DNA of 64,000 nucleotides. It comes from Daphnia carinata (Eukaryota > Arthropoda > Branchiopoda > Diplostraca > Daphniidae). The DNA lies in the NCBI RefSeq assembly GCF_022539665.2, contig NC_081339.1:4826017-4890016 (forward strand). The letters are read 5' to 3'. Within the stretch, counting starts at the first letter, position 1, and each line of letters opens with the position of its first letter. The notes below the pieces were generated by a model that was given only the letters and a program-made list of their open reading frames with translations, made no database searches and was not told the DNA's origin. Positions 1 to 12,014 of this stretch are shown piece after piece. The position numbers and the translations under genes are program-made.

Positions 1-1949
1 AATAAAAAAAAGAGCAGGTATATTAACAGGTAATTCATTTTACGTTCATATGACCACCGTGTGGGGGAAGAAAATAATATTCTAGAAAGTACTAGAAAAC
101 AGCTGATCAACTTGTTAACGTCATCCAAGTGGACTTTCTTCCCCCATATTGTTGACACGTGAAAAGATGTTGACTACAGCAACTATGTAGGTACGAATGT
201 CAAATAGCTCCGTTGGGTTTGTCATTTTTCCTGATGGACAAATTGATTGGACCATGATCGAACTTTCCCCCCTTGTAAAACATCAGTGTAATGTTTCGAT
301 TTTTACCTTTTTAAAGTTAACACGCCTATTAAAAAAGACCAGCGATCTAATTATTGAATATATCCAGTTAATTCCTAGAGGTACATTTCTTTTTTACCTC
401 TACAAGGTAAGGAAGCCTCAACTTCGAGGGAGGGGGGTCGAAAGAGGGGTGTTGCCCCGTTTAAATATAGGTGATTTTTTGCTTGTAGGGGGGAGAAAAA
501 CAAGGTCTGGCCTACCAGCTGTCTTTTCTTTTGTCTATCAACCTACGTACTGCATTCGTCTACGGAAATGTGTCTACAGTTATATCTCTACTGTTAAATT
601 TAAAAGATTCTATTCGATGATTAGCAGGCTCGAATTTTAAGCGAAAACTTCCGGAGGACCGACCCTGTTTTGAATTTGTTTACAAAGAAAAGATGCATCC
701 GTTCTTTTTGATTATCAAAGGAAACCTGGGGTGGTGGTGAATCGGGCACGCGCGCCTACACAAGAAATTCGAGATAAATGATTTGCGGCCCCAGAAGCAG
801 CTGTGTGAATGTAGACACAGTCGACGCACAAAGATCCCCCGTACTGGTTCGTGTATAACAGAGAAAGCTTTCTAGCAGGGGGGGTTCCTCGGGCTTACAC
901 CAACAATAAGTGCCTCTGCCTCTTTACTCTTTTCTTAACCTTCTTTCGCATAATCATGTACAAGGCGGGGGTCACATAAATGATACAAAAGAGAGCGACC
1001 TTTTTTTCCCTCTGTTTCCACTATCAGAAAAAAACGACTATCTCAGATCCCTTTCTTGATTGTTATGTTGGCACCGTGTCGCCATTTTAGTCCTGGTCGA
1101 ATTATAGAACCAAAAACCAGATGGCGCTGCTGTTTTCTCGCCGTGTGTGTCATTCCCCCTACCTTTAAAAAAAGAAAAAAAAAAAGTTTGTGCTAGCCAT
1201 CTGCTCCTTCTTTCATTGATCTTGCAAGATTGAAATAATTTAAGCGAAAAGTAGTTGCCTGACGTCATATCCTCCCCTGTTGCAGAGGCGTTGTCGACCA
1301 GATTAGAACGCATAAGCCCTGAAAACAGAAATCGAACTTTTGCCCGACGAACAACGTAACAATCAGGCAAAAATAGAAAGTTGAGGGTTCGCTAGCTCAA
1401 CGCGATATACCTACAATTAGCATTTAAGACATAAGAGAGTGAAAGAGAGGGGAGCGATAGAGAGCTGTTGTATAATCTAAGATTGTACGACAACAACGGA
1501 AAGGGGCCCAAGGAAAGTTGTTGTCTCTTTTAAAAGTTCTCTGCTCCTGCAAAAAAGAAACGGCGCGGACAAAGAACTATAAAGCAAAGACAGGCAAACT
1601 GCCAGAAACCATACCTGATGGGTTTTTGCGCGCTCGACGGCGCTAGTGTGTCATAACACGTAGGTTAGCTACACACGTATAAAAGTATGCCGCGCACACT
1701 TTCACCTCGTTAATTCATCAGCTCTTATGTCATACGACCCGCACCGGCCATGAAGCAAATCTCTTTTTTTTTGCCGTTCATATTGCTGGAAGATTTTTTT
1801 TTTCTTGGCAAACGGCGAAACGAAAAGGTCCGTTACTTTCACAGTTGTCAACTTTGCGATCGTGTGCGTCTCTTGGTGGCCGACTTCCTGTCATGTACGA
1901 TTGAATGGGAAAAGTAACAAAAAAAAAACAAAGGGAGAAAAACTGACAG
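1..1949. other. Gene-poor left flank
   Basis: No gene could be supported. A 147-codon open frame (197-640, plus) and a 110-codon one (1038-1370, minus) have no recognisable domain and no convincing splice context. The stretch is AT-rich with many homopolymer runs. The right end holds the 3' flank of the methyltransferase gene that begins at 1950 on the minus strand. Confidence 0.5.
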
Positions 1950-3359
1950 TCAACTTAGCAAGGGCTTTATTTCATAAATTCTAACTGGATAATTCCGTTC
2001 GCAGGCAAAAACCACCGGAGCATGCTCTAAATGTTCGTACTTGAGACTACGACATGCTGCAAAAAAAAAACGAAAGATGTGAAATGAGATCAAAATCGTG
2101 AGATTCGTGGAAACAAATAAATGGGAGGGAAAACGAATGTCAAAACAGGCAATTAATATAGCCAATATACTTACCCAGTTCGGACAAAAAGCGCTCCAAT
2201 GTCTCTTCATTCCGCTCCGTACAGGCGATAATAGCGGAGGGTAACATATTCAGATTACGCTTTGGTTGAAGTAATTTCACTAGTGTTCCTACTAGGAAGG
2301 GAATCAGCTCTTCATCGTAAACGACGTCTTGAAATGCAAGACATCCATTATTTCGGTTTTCATAATTGTTATATATCTTTTTACTGTAATTACCTGAAGC
2401 TAGAACAAGATCTGCCTCTAAGTCATTTTCGTTTTTACTAAACTCCATCCAATCTAACGACTGGACATTAATCGACGAACCGCTTCGTGATGTGATTACT
2501 TGATTATTTTTCACGTTGTAACGAAGCGTCTCTATTACTTTTGGGTGAAAATCAGTCAGAGTTATAAATCGAGGTTGGCACATTTTATAGCATGTAAGAC
2601 CAGCAAGGCCCGCCCCCGAACCGAGTTCGATGACCGTCATCCCGCTAATCCTTTCGCGGTTTGCAATACACCATTCAGCCAAATAAAACGCCGCCTGGGA
2701 GAAATGAATGTAAACGAACTCAAATACTAAACAAAAAATCAGATGCATGTTTTTTTTATATTACCTGCCATGTGCAGAGCCCCGTGGTTCCATCTGATAT
2801 GATGCTGATGTTCTCTTTCAGACTAATGCTTGTGCTCTCATCAATTATAAATGTTCGATATCCAGATTCCGTATCAGCTAGATTTTTACACACTAGGTCG
2901 GTATACTTTTCCAAAACTTGATAATGAATTTCACATGGGTATTTTTCCACCTGTTGCATTAAAAAACAGTTTTAGTTGCTTTCACAAATGTTTACAGCTA
3001 AAAGATTAGAAGCCCTTGCAAGATACCTTATTGATAAGGGCTTTGAGGAAGCTATGAATATAAATTTCTGGCAATGGATATTTCAGATTGAGAGGATGAT
3101 TCACTGTGGCATTCAGAATATTTTCTTGGCAGAGGAACATTTGATCTTCATTACCATTCAGTAGATCCAACTCAGAGCTTTGACTTAGACTTTCTTCGAT
3201 CACCTGCTTAAGAACTAAAAGTTATAAGTACATCACAAGACAATTGAGTTTATGAGAAAATATAATTGCACCATGCTATGGGCATTCAGGATTCACCTGC
3301 CAATCTAGTTTCGAGGTGGGGGTTCTAGCAAAAAAAAAGTTGGTGAATTTTTGCAGCAT
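1950..3359 (-). CDS. EEF2KMT: EEF2KMT/FAM86-type protein-lysine methyltransferase
   Basis: Five exons on the minus strand: 3359-3297, 3203-3027, 2950-2765, 2694-2175 and 2056-1950. All four introns are GT-AG and the phases agree, giving 350 residues, close to the usual family length (about 330). The N-terminal block FFFARTPTSKLDWQ matches the FAM86 domain, followed by ISDGTTGLCTWQ and AAFYLAEW, then the class I methyltransferase SAM-binding motif VIELGSGAGLAGL (exon 4). The family transfers methyl groups from S-adenosylmethionine to a lysine of translation elongation factor 2 in the cytosol; function here is inferred from the family. The start at 3359 is chosen because the preceding short exon continues the family N-terminus in frame. 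The nearest neighbour is far downstream on the same strand, so no operon-like context applies. The call is firm; exact first exon is slightly less so. Confidence 0.88.
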
Positions 3360-6300
3360 TTTTACAATGATTAGATTAAAAAACTGCTAAACTGTGTGTT
3401 CTACAGAATTATTGGTCTATCAAAAATTCCCAATATGATTTAAACGTAATTATTTCAGAGTTTTAAAACCGAACATGCTTGAAAGACGTCTGCAGAAAAT
3501 TTTCACCCATGACATCTAGCAGTTTGAATGTACACGAAAAAGACAGAAGCGGGTAGGGCTCGTCCCCGATCAGACATGATCAGGCCGCCCACTCCACCCG
3601 GGTACCTAGCCCCGGGGAAATGGCTAATCGGGTTTGAGCGTGTAGGTATTATTCCAGCGGGGAGGGTCTCGTTTAGAGATTTGATTTATCCCGGAAGACC
3701 CAAGACATCTTATAAAACCGCGATTTATAGGGTAATGAGGTAAGCAAGAGGAGATAGAACCCCATTTGCAGACTCAAAACTGTATTCGGAGAAACTGAAA
3801 CATTCATTTTTCCTTACCCGCTAGAGGCGATTATACATTTCCCTACCATTGGTGTTGCCATTTGACAGTTATAATTAAATGTAAATATTTTTAACAATAA
3901 AAATGCAAATCTTAAAGTACTAAACTTTCAAAGGGCTAGAAGCTGTATCACGGTACCAATGACAAATTGAATGGTTTGTGGGATTGAAAATTCGAAATGG
4001 AAGTTTAATTTTAAAAGTGGAAAATGGCAACGCCGAATTTTTTTATACGACTTCTTCTGGCTCTGAGAGTGGGATGGTTGGCTCCCCATCCCTGGACATA
4101 TAAAAAGGCCCAATGCTTTTTTGATGAACCATTGAGGTAAAGTGCTCCCATAAGCCGACGACGTGCCACGTTGCAGAGTACCAATATGGACGAATTTCGA
4201 TAATCGGTAAAATATTGATTATTTATAGCCACTTATAATACTTGAGAACAAATTAATCTGATGACACAAAATATTTTTTCAGTAGATGTTTGGTAACAAG
4301 GTTACTGGTTTTAGTATACTCACAAGGTGGGTGGCTTACATATGGGAGTTCGGTTTATTTGGGATATTGTCTGTTGTGTTGACTGTTAACTTAAATGCGT
4401 CAACATCGAGGCTGGGCTTTGATCGTGGATGTCTGTTTCAGGATTGCTTACTGGTAGGTGTTTTTTGTTCGTATTAATATAATGAGTGGAATTATATTTA
4501 ATCAATCTTTGCTTGGCAGATGGGTCACCATGATGAGGTGTTCAGGAACTTAATTCTTCATGTAGGTCTACTGGATACCGAATTTATTGGATATTAAGTG
4601 TGTGTCAAGTTGCAAGTGGCCTTCACATTGATATAGGCGGTAACAGTGACATATAGTGTGGTAACTTAAGTCCCTAATCAAGATATTTTTCATATCCTTC
4701 CTCCTGTCCTTCCAACCCCAAAAATCATCCATTTCTTCTCTGGTTCAGGGGATTTAATTGGGAGAATAATTAACAAAAAATTATTTTTGTTGAATCAGTA
4801 AAATTGGTGAGATTGGAACATACTCGTAATGTTCGAAACTGGTGATCTACGGAAATCCTTTTTTTGATTTTTATTCGTTGAATTTTTTTTTTTCTGAAAT
4901 TAAGTTTTTCGTCTGGTAGTGAAAAATCTGAAAAAACAAATCACATTTCCTTTAGACGTACAAACAAAACATTTTGTGGTAACCTATAGAAATGAAGATG
5001 GTTTAATGTTGGTATTATTGAAAAAGAAATGGGATTCTTCCAGTTTAATGGCTTTTTTAAGTCGTCGGTAGCAAAAGCGGAATCTGTTCCAAATCCTAAA
5101 TTAACCTAGTTTGCATTCTTCTTTTCATCCTCCCCGTCGATAATAATAGTTTTTTTTTGTAATTCAAGTTGATAAGGTTCAACTTGATTAAGGTAATGAA
5201 AGGGAGAACGTAACGAATGGACAAACCCAATGGAAAAGTGGAGACGCTGCGAGTTGTCAGGAGAAGAACAAAGTAGGAGTTTTAGCTGAAGGAGAAAGAA
5301 GTAATATAAATTTTTTTTAGTAGTATAAACTTATTCGATTACCGAAGCCGTTTTGTATTCGATTTCTAATGTAGACATTTTTTAGAAGGAAAAGCTGATG
5401 TGTAAAATCCCCCATTTTTTTTTTCGTCGTTAAGTCCAACTAAACATTACAAACCAACCAGCGAAAAAAAGAAACAAGGGATTTCATACCCACACTTTCA
5501 GCTTTTATGGGTTTTTCGCATCTTTTCCATTCGATCAACATTTTTTTCATCGCCAACCCGAAGCAATAGCGAAAAATCTGTACATGTTAACATTTTTAAA
5601 AAATATTATTCTTATTTACAGGAGAAACAAAGTCATTTGATCAAACTACAAAATGAAGGGTAAACCGAGGCACACACACAAAAAAAAAATTTAAATTTGT
5701 TATGGTTTGAAGAAAGAAAAAACGAATACGGATGAAAAAAAAATTATGATGAAGAGACTGATAAGTTCTGATCAACGTAACATGTTAGTCAACTTCTTGC
5801 CTTGCTAACTAATAGTGTTTTTTTTGAATTGTTGTAGCCATGTTACCGATAAGATCACCATGAAGACTTCGGGAAGAATGTGTACCAGAAAAGAAACCAC
5901 AAGGTATAGAAGATTTAGGTTCTCAAAAGTAAAAGTTCAGTGCATTCAAAATTTATCCAGTAGCATGCTGAAGAAGATTATTATTTTTTTTTTGTATTTT
6001 TGTGAAATGTGTTTACAGAAATGTTTTTGGACAGGGCTCTTTAGGTGCATGGCGTTGTCTTTTTTACACGAATCTGGTTGACTTTGATCTAGGATGCATG
6101 TTAGAGCTAGTAGCCCGAATGAAAGCAATCAATTGTTAACGTGATCGTGATTAATCTTTCAACAAACCAATCAGATATTAAAGGTAGTCTTCGTCAGGGT
6201 TGTTTTCGTCAGCGCATCAAGTATCAACCCATTTGAAGTAAATAGGTTCGTGCTGGAGTACTTAAACCATCCCGTCGTTGATTGTGACTGATTTCAATCG

Positions 6301-8172
6301 ATAATTTGTGTTAATGTTACGTTGTGGCGCTGTGTTACTGTTGCCAAAATAAGTGTTTAGTATCGACACGACGCAAGAAAGGTAAGCATGTTCGAATCCT
6401 TCAACTCCTTGTAAGTTATCCTTATTTTTTATAATACTTTTTCTTGACTTATATTTCGTAACTGTAAAAGTCTTAAATATATTACCTAAAAGCTATTTAC
6501 AATCTATGTTCCAGCTTTCTAAATACCCCCAGTCTTCAGATGTCAGGTCTGGTAGATTTGAACTTAGATCTGTGTATTGTGGAAGTTTGGAAAACCTGTG
6601 TTATCGTTTAAACTGGACATTTCATTATTAAGGTATGGCAAGTATTAATACCGCGTTTTTGCAGGTCTAGTGAAAATAACTAACTCAGATGGCCGACTAT
6701 TTGAAATTTGAAGATGATAATGTAAACAATTTGAGTGCTTTTGTAGGCAAAATGGTGAAAGTCCAATCCCTTTCATTTAATTGAAGTTAATGATGTATGT
6801 AATGGAAGAAAACTGATTTTATCTGCTGTGACTGAAGAAGAATAAAAGTTTAAAACATGTTTGGTTTGAGACAATATTGTTTAACTTGCTCATCACACAC
6901 TTGAAAGAATACAGTAGAGAAATTTTTACAAAGTTTTAGCTACTAAAACTACCAAAAACTTCGCATATTGGGCCAAAATCCAATTTCCTGTTTTTTGTAA
7001 TTAAAATAATTCTCTTTCCCAAATTTTATAGGTGTTATAAATCTCTGAATTGTTTCGTTGTCTGCTTAGCAGTTCTGTAGTTCTTCGTTACGTCCGAAAC
7101 ACTTCCGGAAAATTTGCATATAAACGGTAAGGAACCGTAAATTAAAAATCAAATCAATCACTCCAAGTGTATATGAAATTCCAGGATGCTTACCGTATGA
7201 AGATTTAAACTTTGGTTGCTTTGCATCAAAACCCAAAAGCTTGAACGCTACCGTCGTCTGTCATGTCCACCATTAGCCATGAAAACATTCAATCGTTTTT
7301 GCTCTGTAGTTATTTTGAGTTTTTCCACTGTTTTGTGCATTTACATCAACGAGTAAGTAATATACGATCATTATTTTTGTCCAGGCGTTAATATTTTGCT
7401 TTATTGTTAGAATTAGGAAGCTGGAAGCCTCTTATGTAAACTAGCAATGATAAGTTGAACATAGATAGTAAGCAAGTCAAGGCTCAGCTGGTGCATTGGA
7501 AAATGCAGTCATCTGATTTTTCTGGAGTAAAATGTCTCCAAGTTCTTCTTCAGAGCATAGTAGAAATATTATTGGCAAATTTGTGCTTGAGTATTTTTTA
7601 GCAGTGATTCCTTAGAATTGAATCGTGAGTAGAATTAAAAGGATTGGCTGAACTGTTTCAAGTTTGAGCACACTAGCTGAGATATCATTATTTAATATAT
7701 CTGCCTTTTTCATCTATATCTAGTAAACTTGACAGTTTATTAACCTTTTTCAAGTTTGTATTCAATATCGTGACTAATATTGTACTAAATATTTGTTTGT
7801 TGGAACTTCTTGAATCTACGTTCAACTAACAAAGCTTGATGACAACTGTTTGTGACAAGCTGTTGTTGAAGGAAGACTGAAGATATGGAATGTTTGATAA
7901 GCATTTAGCAAAGGTTTCTTTTGGATGAAAGACTACTTTTCAGAAGTAGCATTCCCTGCCTTCAGTCAGTTTCATATTATGGTCCCAGTAATCCTGGGAA
8001 ACTACTTGAGCTAGTTTTCGTTTTTTAACTTGTATTATTTTTAAAAATCTCCGCGAACCATAATCATACTTCGATCTATTTTATTAAATTCTCATATTCT
8101 TTTGTCTAATATCTTTACATCTGTTAAAGTTACATAGGGTCAATAAAAAATAAAGTCCTGATAGTCGTCTCA
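3360..8172. other. Gene-poor stretch
   Basis: No gene was supported. A GC-richer island at about 3540-3730 carries a 71-codon frame without known similarity. Around 6689-6844 there is a short frame starting MADYLKFEDD that reads, after a +1 shift, into EVNDVCNGRKLILSAVTEEE; it resembles a decayed S1-like RNA-binding segment but is too short to call. Many A and T runs are present. Confidence 0.4.
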
Positions 8173-8224
8173 TTGCTGTCTTCGACTCCGCCATGGGCTC
8201 GTCATCTTCTTAACGCCTTCTTCT

Positions 8225-8700
8225 TAACGTCGTCTTCGCCATCGCCATCGCCGTCTTCGCCATCGCCATCGCCATCGCCGTCTTCGCCATCGCCATCGCC
8301 GTCTTCGCCATCGCCATCGCCGTCTTCGCCATCGCCATCGCCGTCTTCGCCATCGCCATCGCCGTCTTCGCCATCGCCATCGCCGTCTTCGCCATCGCCA
8401 TCGCCGTCTTCGCCATCGCCATCGCCATCGCCGTCTTCGCCATCGCCATCGCCGTCGCCGTCTTCGCCATCGCCGTCTTCACCATCGCCATCGCCGTCGC
8501 CGTCTTCGCCATCGCCGTCTTCGCCATCGCCATCGCCGTCTTCGCCATCGCCATCGCCATCGCCGTCTTCGCCATCGCCATCGCCGTCGCCGTCTTCGCC
8601 ATCGCTTTCTTCGCCATCGCTTTCTTCGCCATCACCGTCTTCGCCGTCTTCGCCATCGCTTTCTTCGCCATCACCGTCTTCGCCATCACCGTCTCGCCTC
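8225..8700 (+). repeat. Minisatellite of CCATCG/CCGTCTTCG units
   Basis: About 475 bp of tandem repeats built from the blocks TCGCCATCGCCATCGCCG and TCTTCGCCATCG, in units of roughly 15, 18 or 21 bp. All periods are multiples of three, so both strands stay open: the plus strand reads Ser-Pro repeats, the minus strand Ala-Met-Ala-Lys-Thr repeats. At the right end the units drift (CGCTTTCTTCGC, ACCGTCTTCGCC). The open frames 8173-8916 (plus) and 8210-8815 (minus) follow from the repeat and are not taken as genes: neither has nonrepetitive conserved sequence. It could be an untranslated satellite or, less likely, part of a low-complexity secreted protein. Confidence 0.85.
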
Positions 8701-8917
8701 TGCCATCGCCTTCTTCACCTTTGCCATCACCTTCTTCATCTCTGCCACCGCTATCGCCTTCCTCGTCTTTGCCTTTGCCATCGACGTCATCGCAATTTGC
8801 CTTCGCCTTCACCATTCACAAAAAGTCGGCATCCCACGGCGATGGAGGGAGTTCATCGTGTATCGGTCTCCGTGGTATTATTTTATTTTGTAGTGTATAA
8901 TGTGTCTAGTATATAAG

Positions 8918-9255
8918 TTAACCCGTTGGCTGCCACGCCGTTTGGTCCCATTTTTTTTTGTAGATGTAGGGACTTGGGCGCTGTTCTCCTCATGGCCATG
9001 GGGGGAACAGTCGCCATTGCGCCTAATGGCTTTATGCCATTAGGCGCTAGGCAATGCACCATTAGGGACTTCTCTTTGTCGGCACGGTGAGAGATATCCT
9101 GGGGTGTGCATTCCCAGAATGGACTCTTTCACCGTGCCAGCCCGGGCTTGTCTTCGGACAAGCCCCACCTTGGTCGGGGATCCTTCCGACTCGACGTGTA
9201 GCGAATGTAGCTTAAGCAACCTACGGGTTGCATGGCGTGGCAGCCAACCGGTTAA
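8918..9255. mobile_element. piggyBac-like MITE with TTAA target duplication
   Basis: A 330-bp element (8922-9251) flanked on both sides by TTAA (8918-8921 and 9252-9255). Its ends are inverted: the left end is CCCGTTGGCTGCCACGCC, the right end reads in reverse CCGGTTGGCTGCCACGCC, 17 of 18 identical. TTAA duplication and ends beginning CC are hallmarks of the piggyBac superfamily. Inside are further inverted repeats, including the 12-bp arms GCGCCTAATGGC and GCCATTAGGCGC (9019-9047, loop TTTAT) and CGGCACGGTGA / TCACCGTGCC. There is no transposase frame, so it is non-autonomous. The Daphnia family Pokey is an obvious candidate parent, but that is inference. Confidence 0.85.
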
Positions 9256-10942
9256 TTTAGTTAAGTGTATGTGTTTGTATTTATGTGTGTATTTTTATTC
9301 ATGTATGTATTTGTATTTATATATGTATGTAAAATGTGGTGGAATTGAGGGCGGAGGTGGGACAATAAAAACAATTTCAAATTTATATATTTTTCTTGTA
9401 TATTTCACTTTACTTTATAAAGTTAGTTTTACTAGTAAACACTTACCATGTATATAACTGAATCTCAAGACGTTGACAATGTTTAGTGAACATCCCTTTT
9501 CACAGCTGAAAAAAAAAATGTTTGCTTTTTGTCTACAAAAAACCCAAAAAGATCTTCACAATGTGACAGACTTGACTACCCAGTAGGGAACATATGCAAT
9601 GTTCTTCTGGAACTTCTCTTTGTTTCTTGCGTGTGGGAGAATGATTCAACAACACAACAATGGTACTGCATGTCTTTTATTACAGTAACACAGAATAATA
9701 ATGATATTTCTTTCTTTCCCAAAGTGATTCTGTGACCACTACAGCATCCTGGTAAATCACTAGGACCTAAAAGAACAGTAACAAAGCTAAAACGATTAAA
9801 TTAAATAATACCATCACTTAACACTACCTGATATACTCTGGATTTAAGACATCCAGGCTGTGACATCGATTGCAAAGGACTGTCTTCTTCGTGTAGCACC
9901 CTTGGTCCCAAATGGGTGTATTCGACTAACCGAGATCAAAAACGTGGTGGCTAAGCCAATCAATGCTGCTCCTTTGAATAATTTAAAATGTTTTACAGAA
10001 TGCTTTTTGACAACAATAGTTGCCATAATACCTTTACGAACTTACTTCACCTTTAAGCACAGATTCGATTCACGAAATCCAGGTCTAAACACGATGAAAT
10101 CAACGGTAAAATTTCTAGAAGGAAGACGTTCATTTCATGCTTCCATCCTCAGCCCGACGCCACGCGAAATAGAACAGCTGATAGAATAGCGTGAAAGAAC
10201 AGCTGACGTGGTGGCAATGACAATGGATCGGAATTAGTCACTTCTCCACTAGATGTCTTGAAAATATGCAACATAATTTCCAACGGACGGTGCTGCAAGT
10301 TCACCAGCCTCTAGCGGCTGAAATCGAAACTATTTTTTGACATTTGATTCTCATTGTTTACTTTGTTGTTACGTAGAAGTGTATTTGAGTTTACTTCGTC
10401 GGAATAGCTTGTTGTTTTTACCTCCACCACTATTATTGATGTGCAAATTTTACGCTGCTTCGTTACCAACACAAAATGTAATCTGTTGGGCATAGAACAA
10501 GGTAATATTAACGTACTTTTGGAAAACCAGGTCTCATGTTGTATCATTCTGGATAAAGCCATTGTTACAAGCGTGGTAGCATTCATTTCTCAATGCAACA
10601 AAATATGCACAGTCTGTAACGGAAGATTTTTTTTATTGGAATAAACCTTCAAGAAATTCTAACAAGATGTGCTATTTGCCATCAATATTCCGCAAGAATT
10701 GGATCTCCTGTTTACTTTTTTTCTGGTAAGAACCGTATCTGTTCCACTATGGCCTTAATTCTGATGGCTATCAAATTAAGGGGATGGTTTTGAAACATTT
10801 ACATTGATTATTATGTGTGTGGTAGTGCTTTGAAGTGGTCAATGTTCTGTCAACAATCAACATCAAGGCCATGTTATGTTAATTTACTATAGTTTACGAC
10901 TGAAACTATGCAGATCTTGTGTACCTTGTAAAGGAAAACATA
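9256..10942. other. Gene-poor stretch with small open frames
   Basis: Overlapping frames at 9844-10026 (minus, 60 codons, one possible membrane segment LIGLATTFLISV) and 9860-10189 (plus, 109 codons) occupy the same sequence. Neither has a recognisable domain, and at most one can be real. A possible donor GTAAGT lies just upstream of the minus frame. Nothing else was identified. Confidence 0.35.
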
Positions 10943-11340
10943 GTTCATTTTTTAACTTTTCGAAATTTTAATTTTCGGTATAACTTTCGGTTTGAAATTG
11001 CTTAATTACTCACTATCTGTTGGTCTGAATGAAAAAAAGAACCACATTTTCGTAATCCTCGTGAAATTTGGGGTCGAATCCATGTGTCAGGAGGAAATAC
11101 CCGAAAATCGCCAAAAATCGCAAATTTCCCTGAACTATAGTTCAGGAAAAATCGCGATTTTGGCCAAATTGGACTTTTCGCCAAAAACAGGTCAAAATAG
11201 GTCAGACACACCTTAAATTTCACGAGGATCACGAAAATCAAATTTGTTTTGTTGTGGGCCCAGTATTTCTGGAGATACAGTCTACTTCCGGTCACTTCCG
11301 GTAATTTTTTTTTCAACTTCGCAAAAACTAAAAAATGAAC
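10943..11340. mobile_element. Long palindromic MITE-like element
   Basis: The two ends are inverted copies: the left begins GTTCATTTTTTA and the right ends TAAAAAATGAAC. Further in, TTTTCGTAATCCTCGTGAAA (from about 11048) is repeated inverted as TTTCACGAGGATCACGAAAA (11218-11237), and the centre is the palindrome CCTGAACTATAGTTCAGG. The whole is an imperfect 400-bp hairpin without coding capacity. No clear target-site duplication was found, so the superfamily cannot be assigned. Confidence 0.6.
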
Positions 11341-11683
11341 ATTAATATGCCAAACATTTTAAGCATTTTGATTATATATGAAATGGTGTAGTGGTTCCTT
11401 TCGTGCTTGTTTTTTTATTTTATTGTTGGTTGATCGCGCGAATTGATATACTTATGACACTACTTCGTTAACAGAGACTACTAGCATTATGTATCACGCT
11501 AATGGGAAGGTATACCTGGTAAATATAGATCATAGCATGAAGATATACCACATACTATTATTATAGCCTTATCATGCACGGCCATCTGATGTACAGTCAG
11601 GTTTAAAACTAAGCCCGACTTTTTCTTATTTTACGTTACGGTGTATCGTATTAGCATGCTACGGGAAATTATGTAGTACTAAT

Positions 11684-11738
11684 ACCTATGAGGTAGAGCT
11701 TCTGACTACGGTAATCTAAAGTCAAGAGTTCGAGTCAC
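11684..11738 (+). repeat. Degenerate tRNA-like (SINE-type) segment
   Basis: The run ATGAGGTAGAGCTTCTGAC resembles an internal A box and GAGTTCGAGTCAC resembles a B box, at tRNA-like spacing. No complete cloverleaf forms. Interpreted as the head of a tRNA-derived short interspersed element or an old tRNA copy. Confidence 0.35.
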
Positions 11739-11944
11739 GTATGTATCCTCTGTGCTAGAGAATTGAGTTATGGCTCCCACTGTAGACAATATTTCTTTGT
11801 CCAAAAAATGAATTACTCTATTATATTTATAGGTGACATTCCGAGACGGAAATATTAAATTGAGTTGGGACGCACAACAATATTATTACAAGTGCAAATA
11901 GGTTTCCTTCAAAAGACATGGAAAAATAGTTACCTAGTTGACGA

Positions 11945-12014
11945 GACTCGTGGCTCTATGGTTGAGCATCGGCGTCGCACGCCAAAATTCAAGGGTTCAA
12001 TTCCCTAAAGAGTC
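11945..12014 (+). repeat. tRNA-like segment (pseudo-tRNA or SINE head)
   Basis: Seventy bases with GACTC at the start pairing with GAGTC at the end, an A-box-like TGGCTCTATGGTTGAGCA, a short anticodon-arm GGC/GCC around loop GTCGCAC, and a T-arm GGGTTCAATTCCC. The acceptor stem has only five pairs and the anticodon stem three, so a functional tRNA is doubtful; the layout fits a tRNA-derived SINE or pseudogene. The loop would place CGC as anticodon (Ala). Confidence 0.45.

Noticed and set aside
197-640. 147-codon open frame, plus strand
   Set aside because: No recognisable domain, odd composition (GRGVERGV next to hydrophobic runs) and no splice or promoter context.
8225-8700. Considered as a CRISPR-like array
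   Set aside because: No unique spacers; it is a simple tandem repeat in a eukaryotic genome.
8210-8815. 201-codon Ala-Met-Lys repeat frame, minus strand
   Set aside because: Pure consequence of a codon-phased tandem repeat; no nonrepetitive sequence.
9844-10189. Overlapping small frames on both strands
   Set aside because: Neither has a recognisable family; left as unassigned.
11945-12014. Considered as a functional tRNA-Ala(CGC)
   Set aside because: Acceptor stem of five pairs and anticodon stem of three; too weak.
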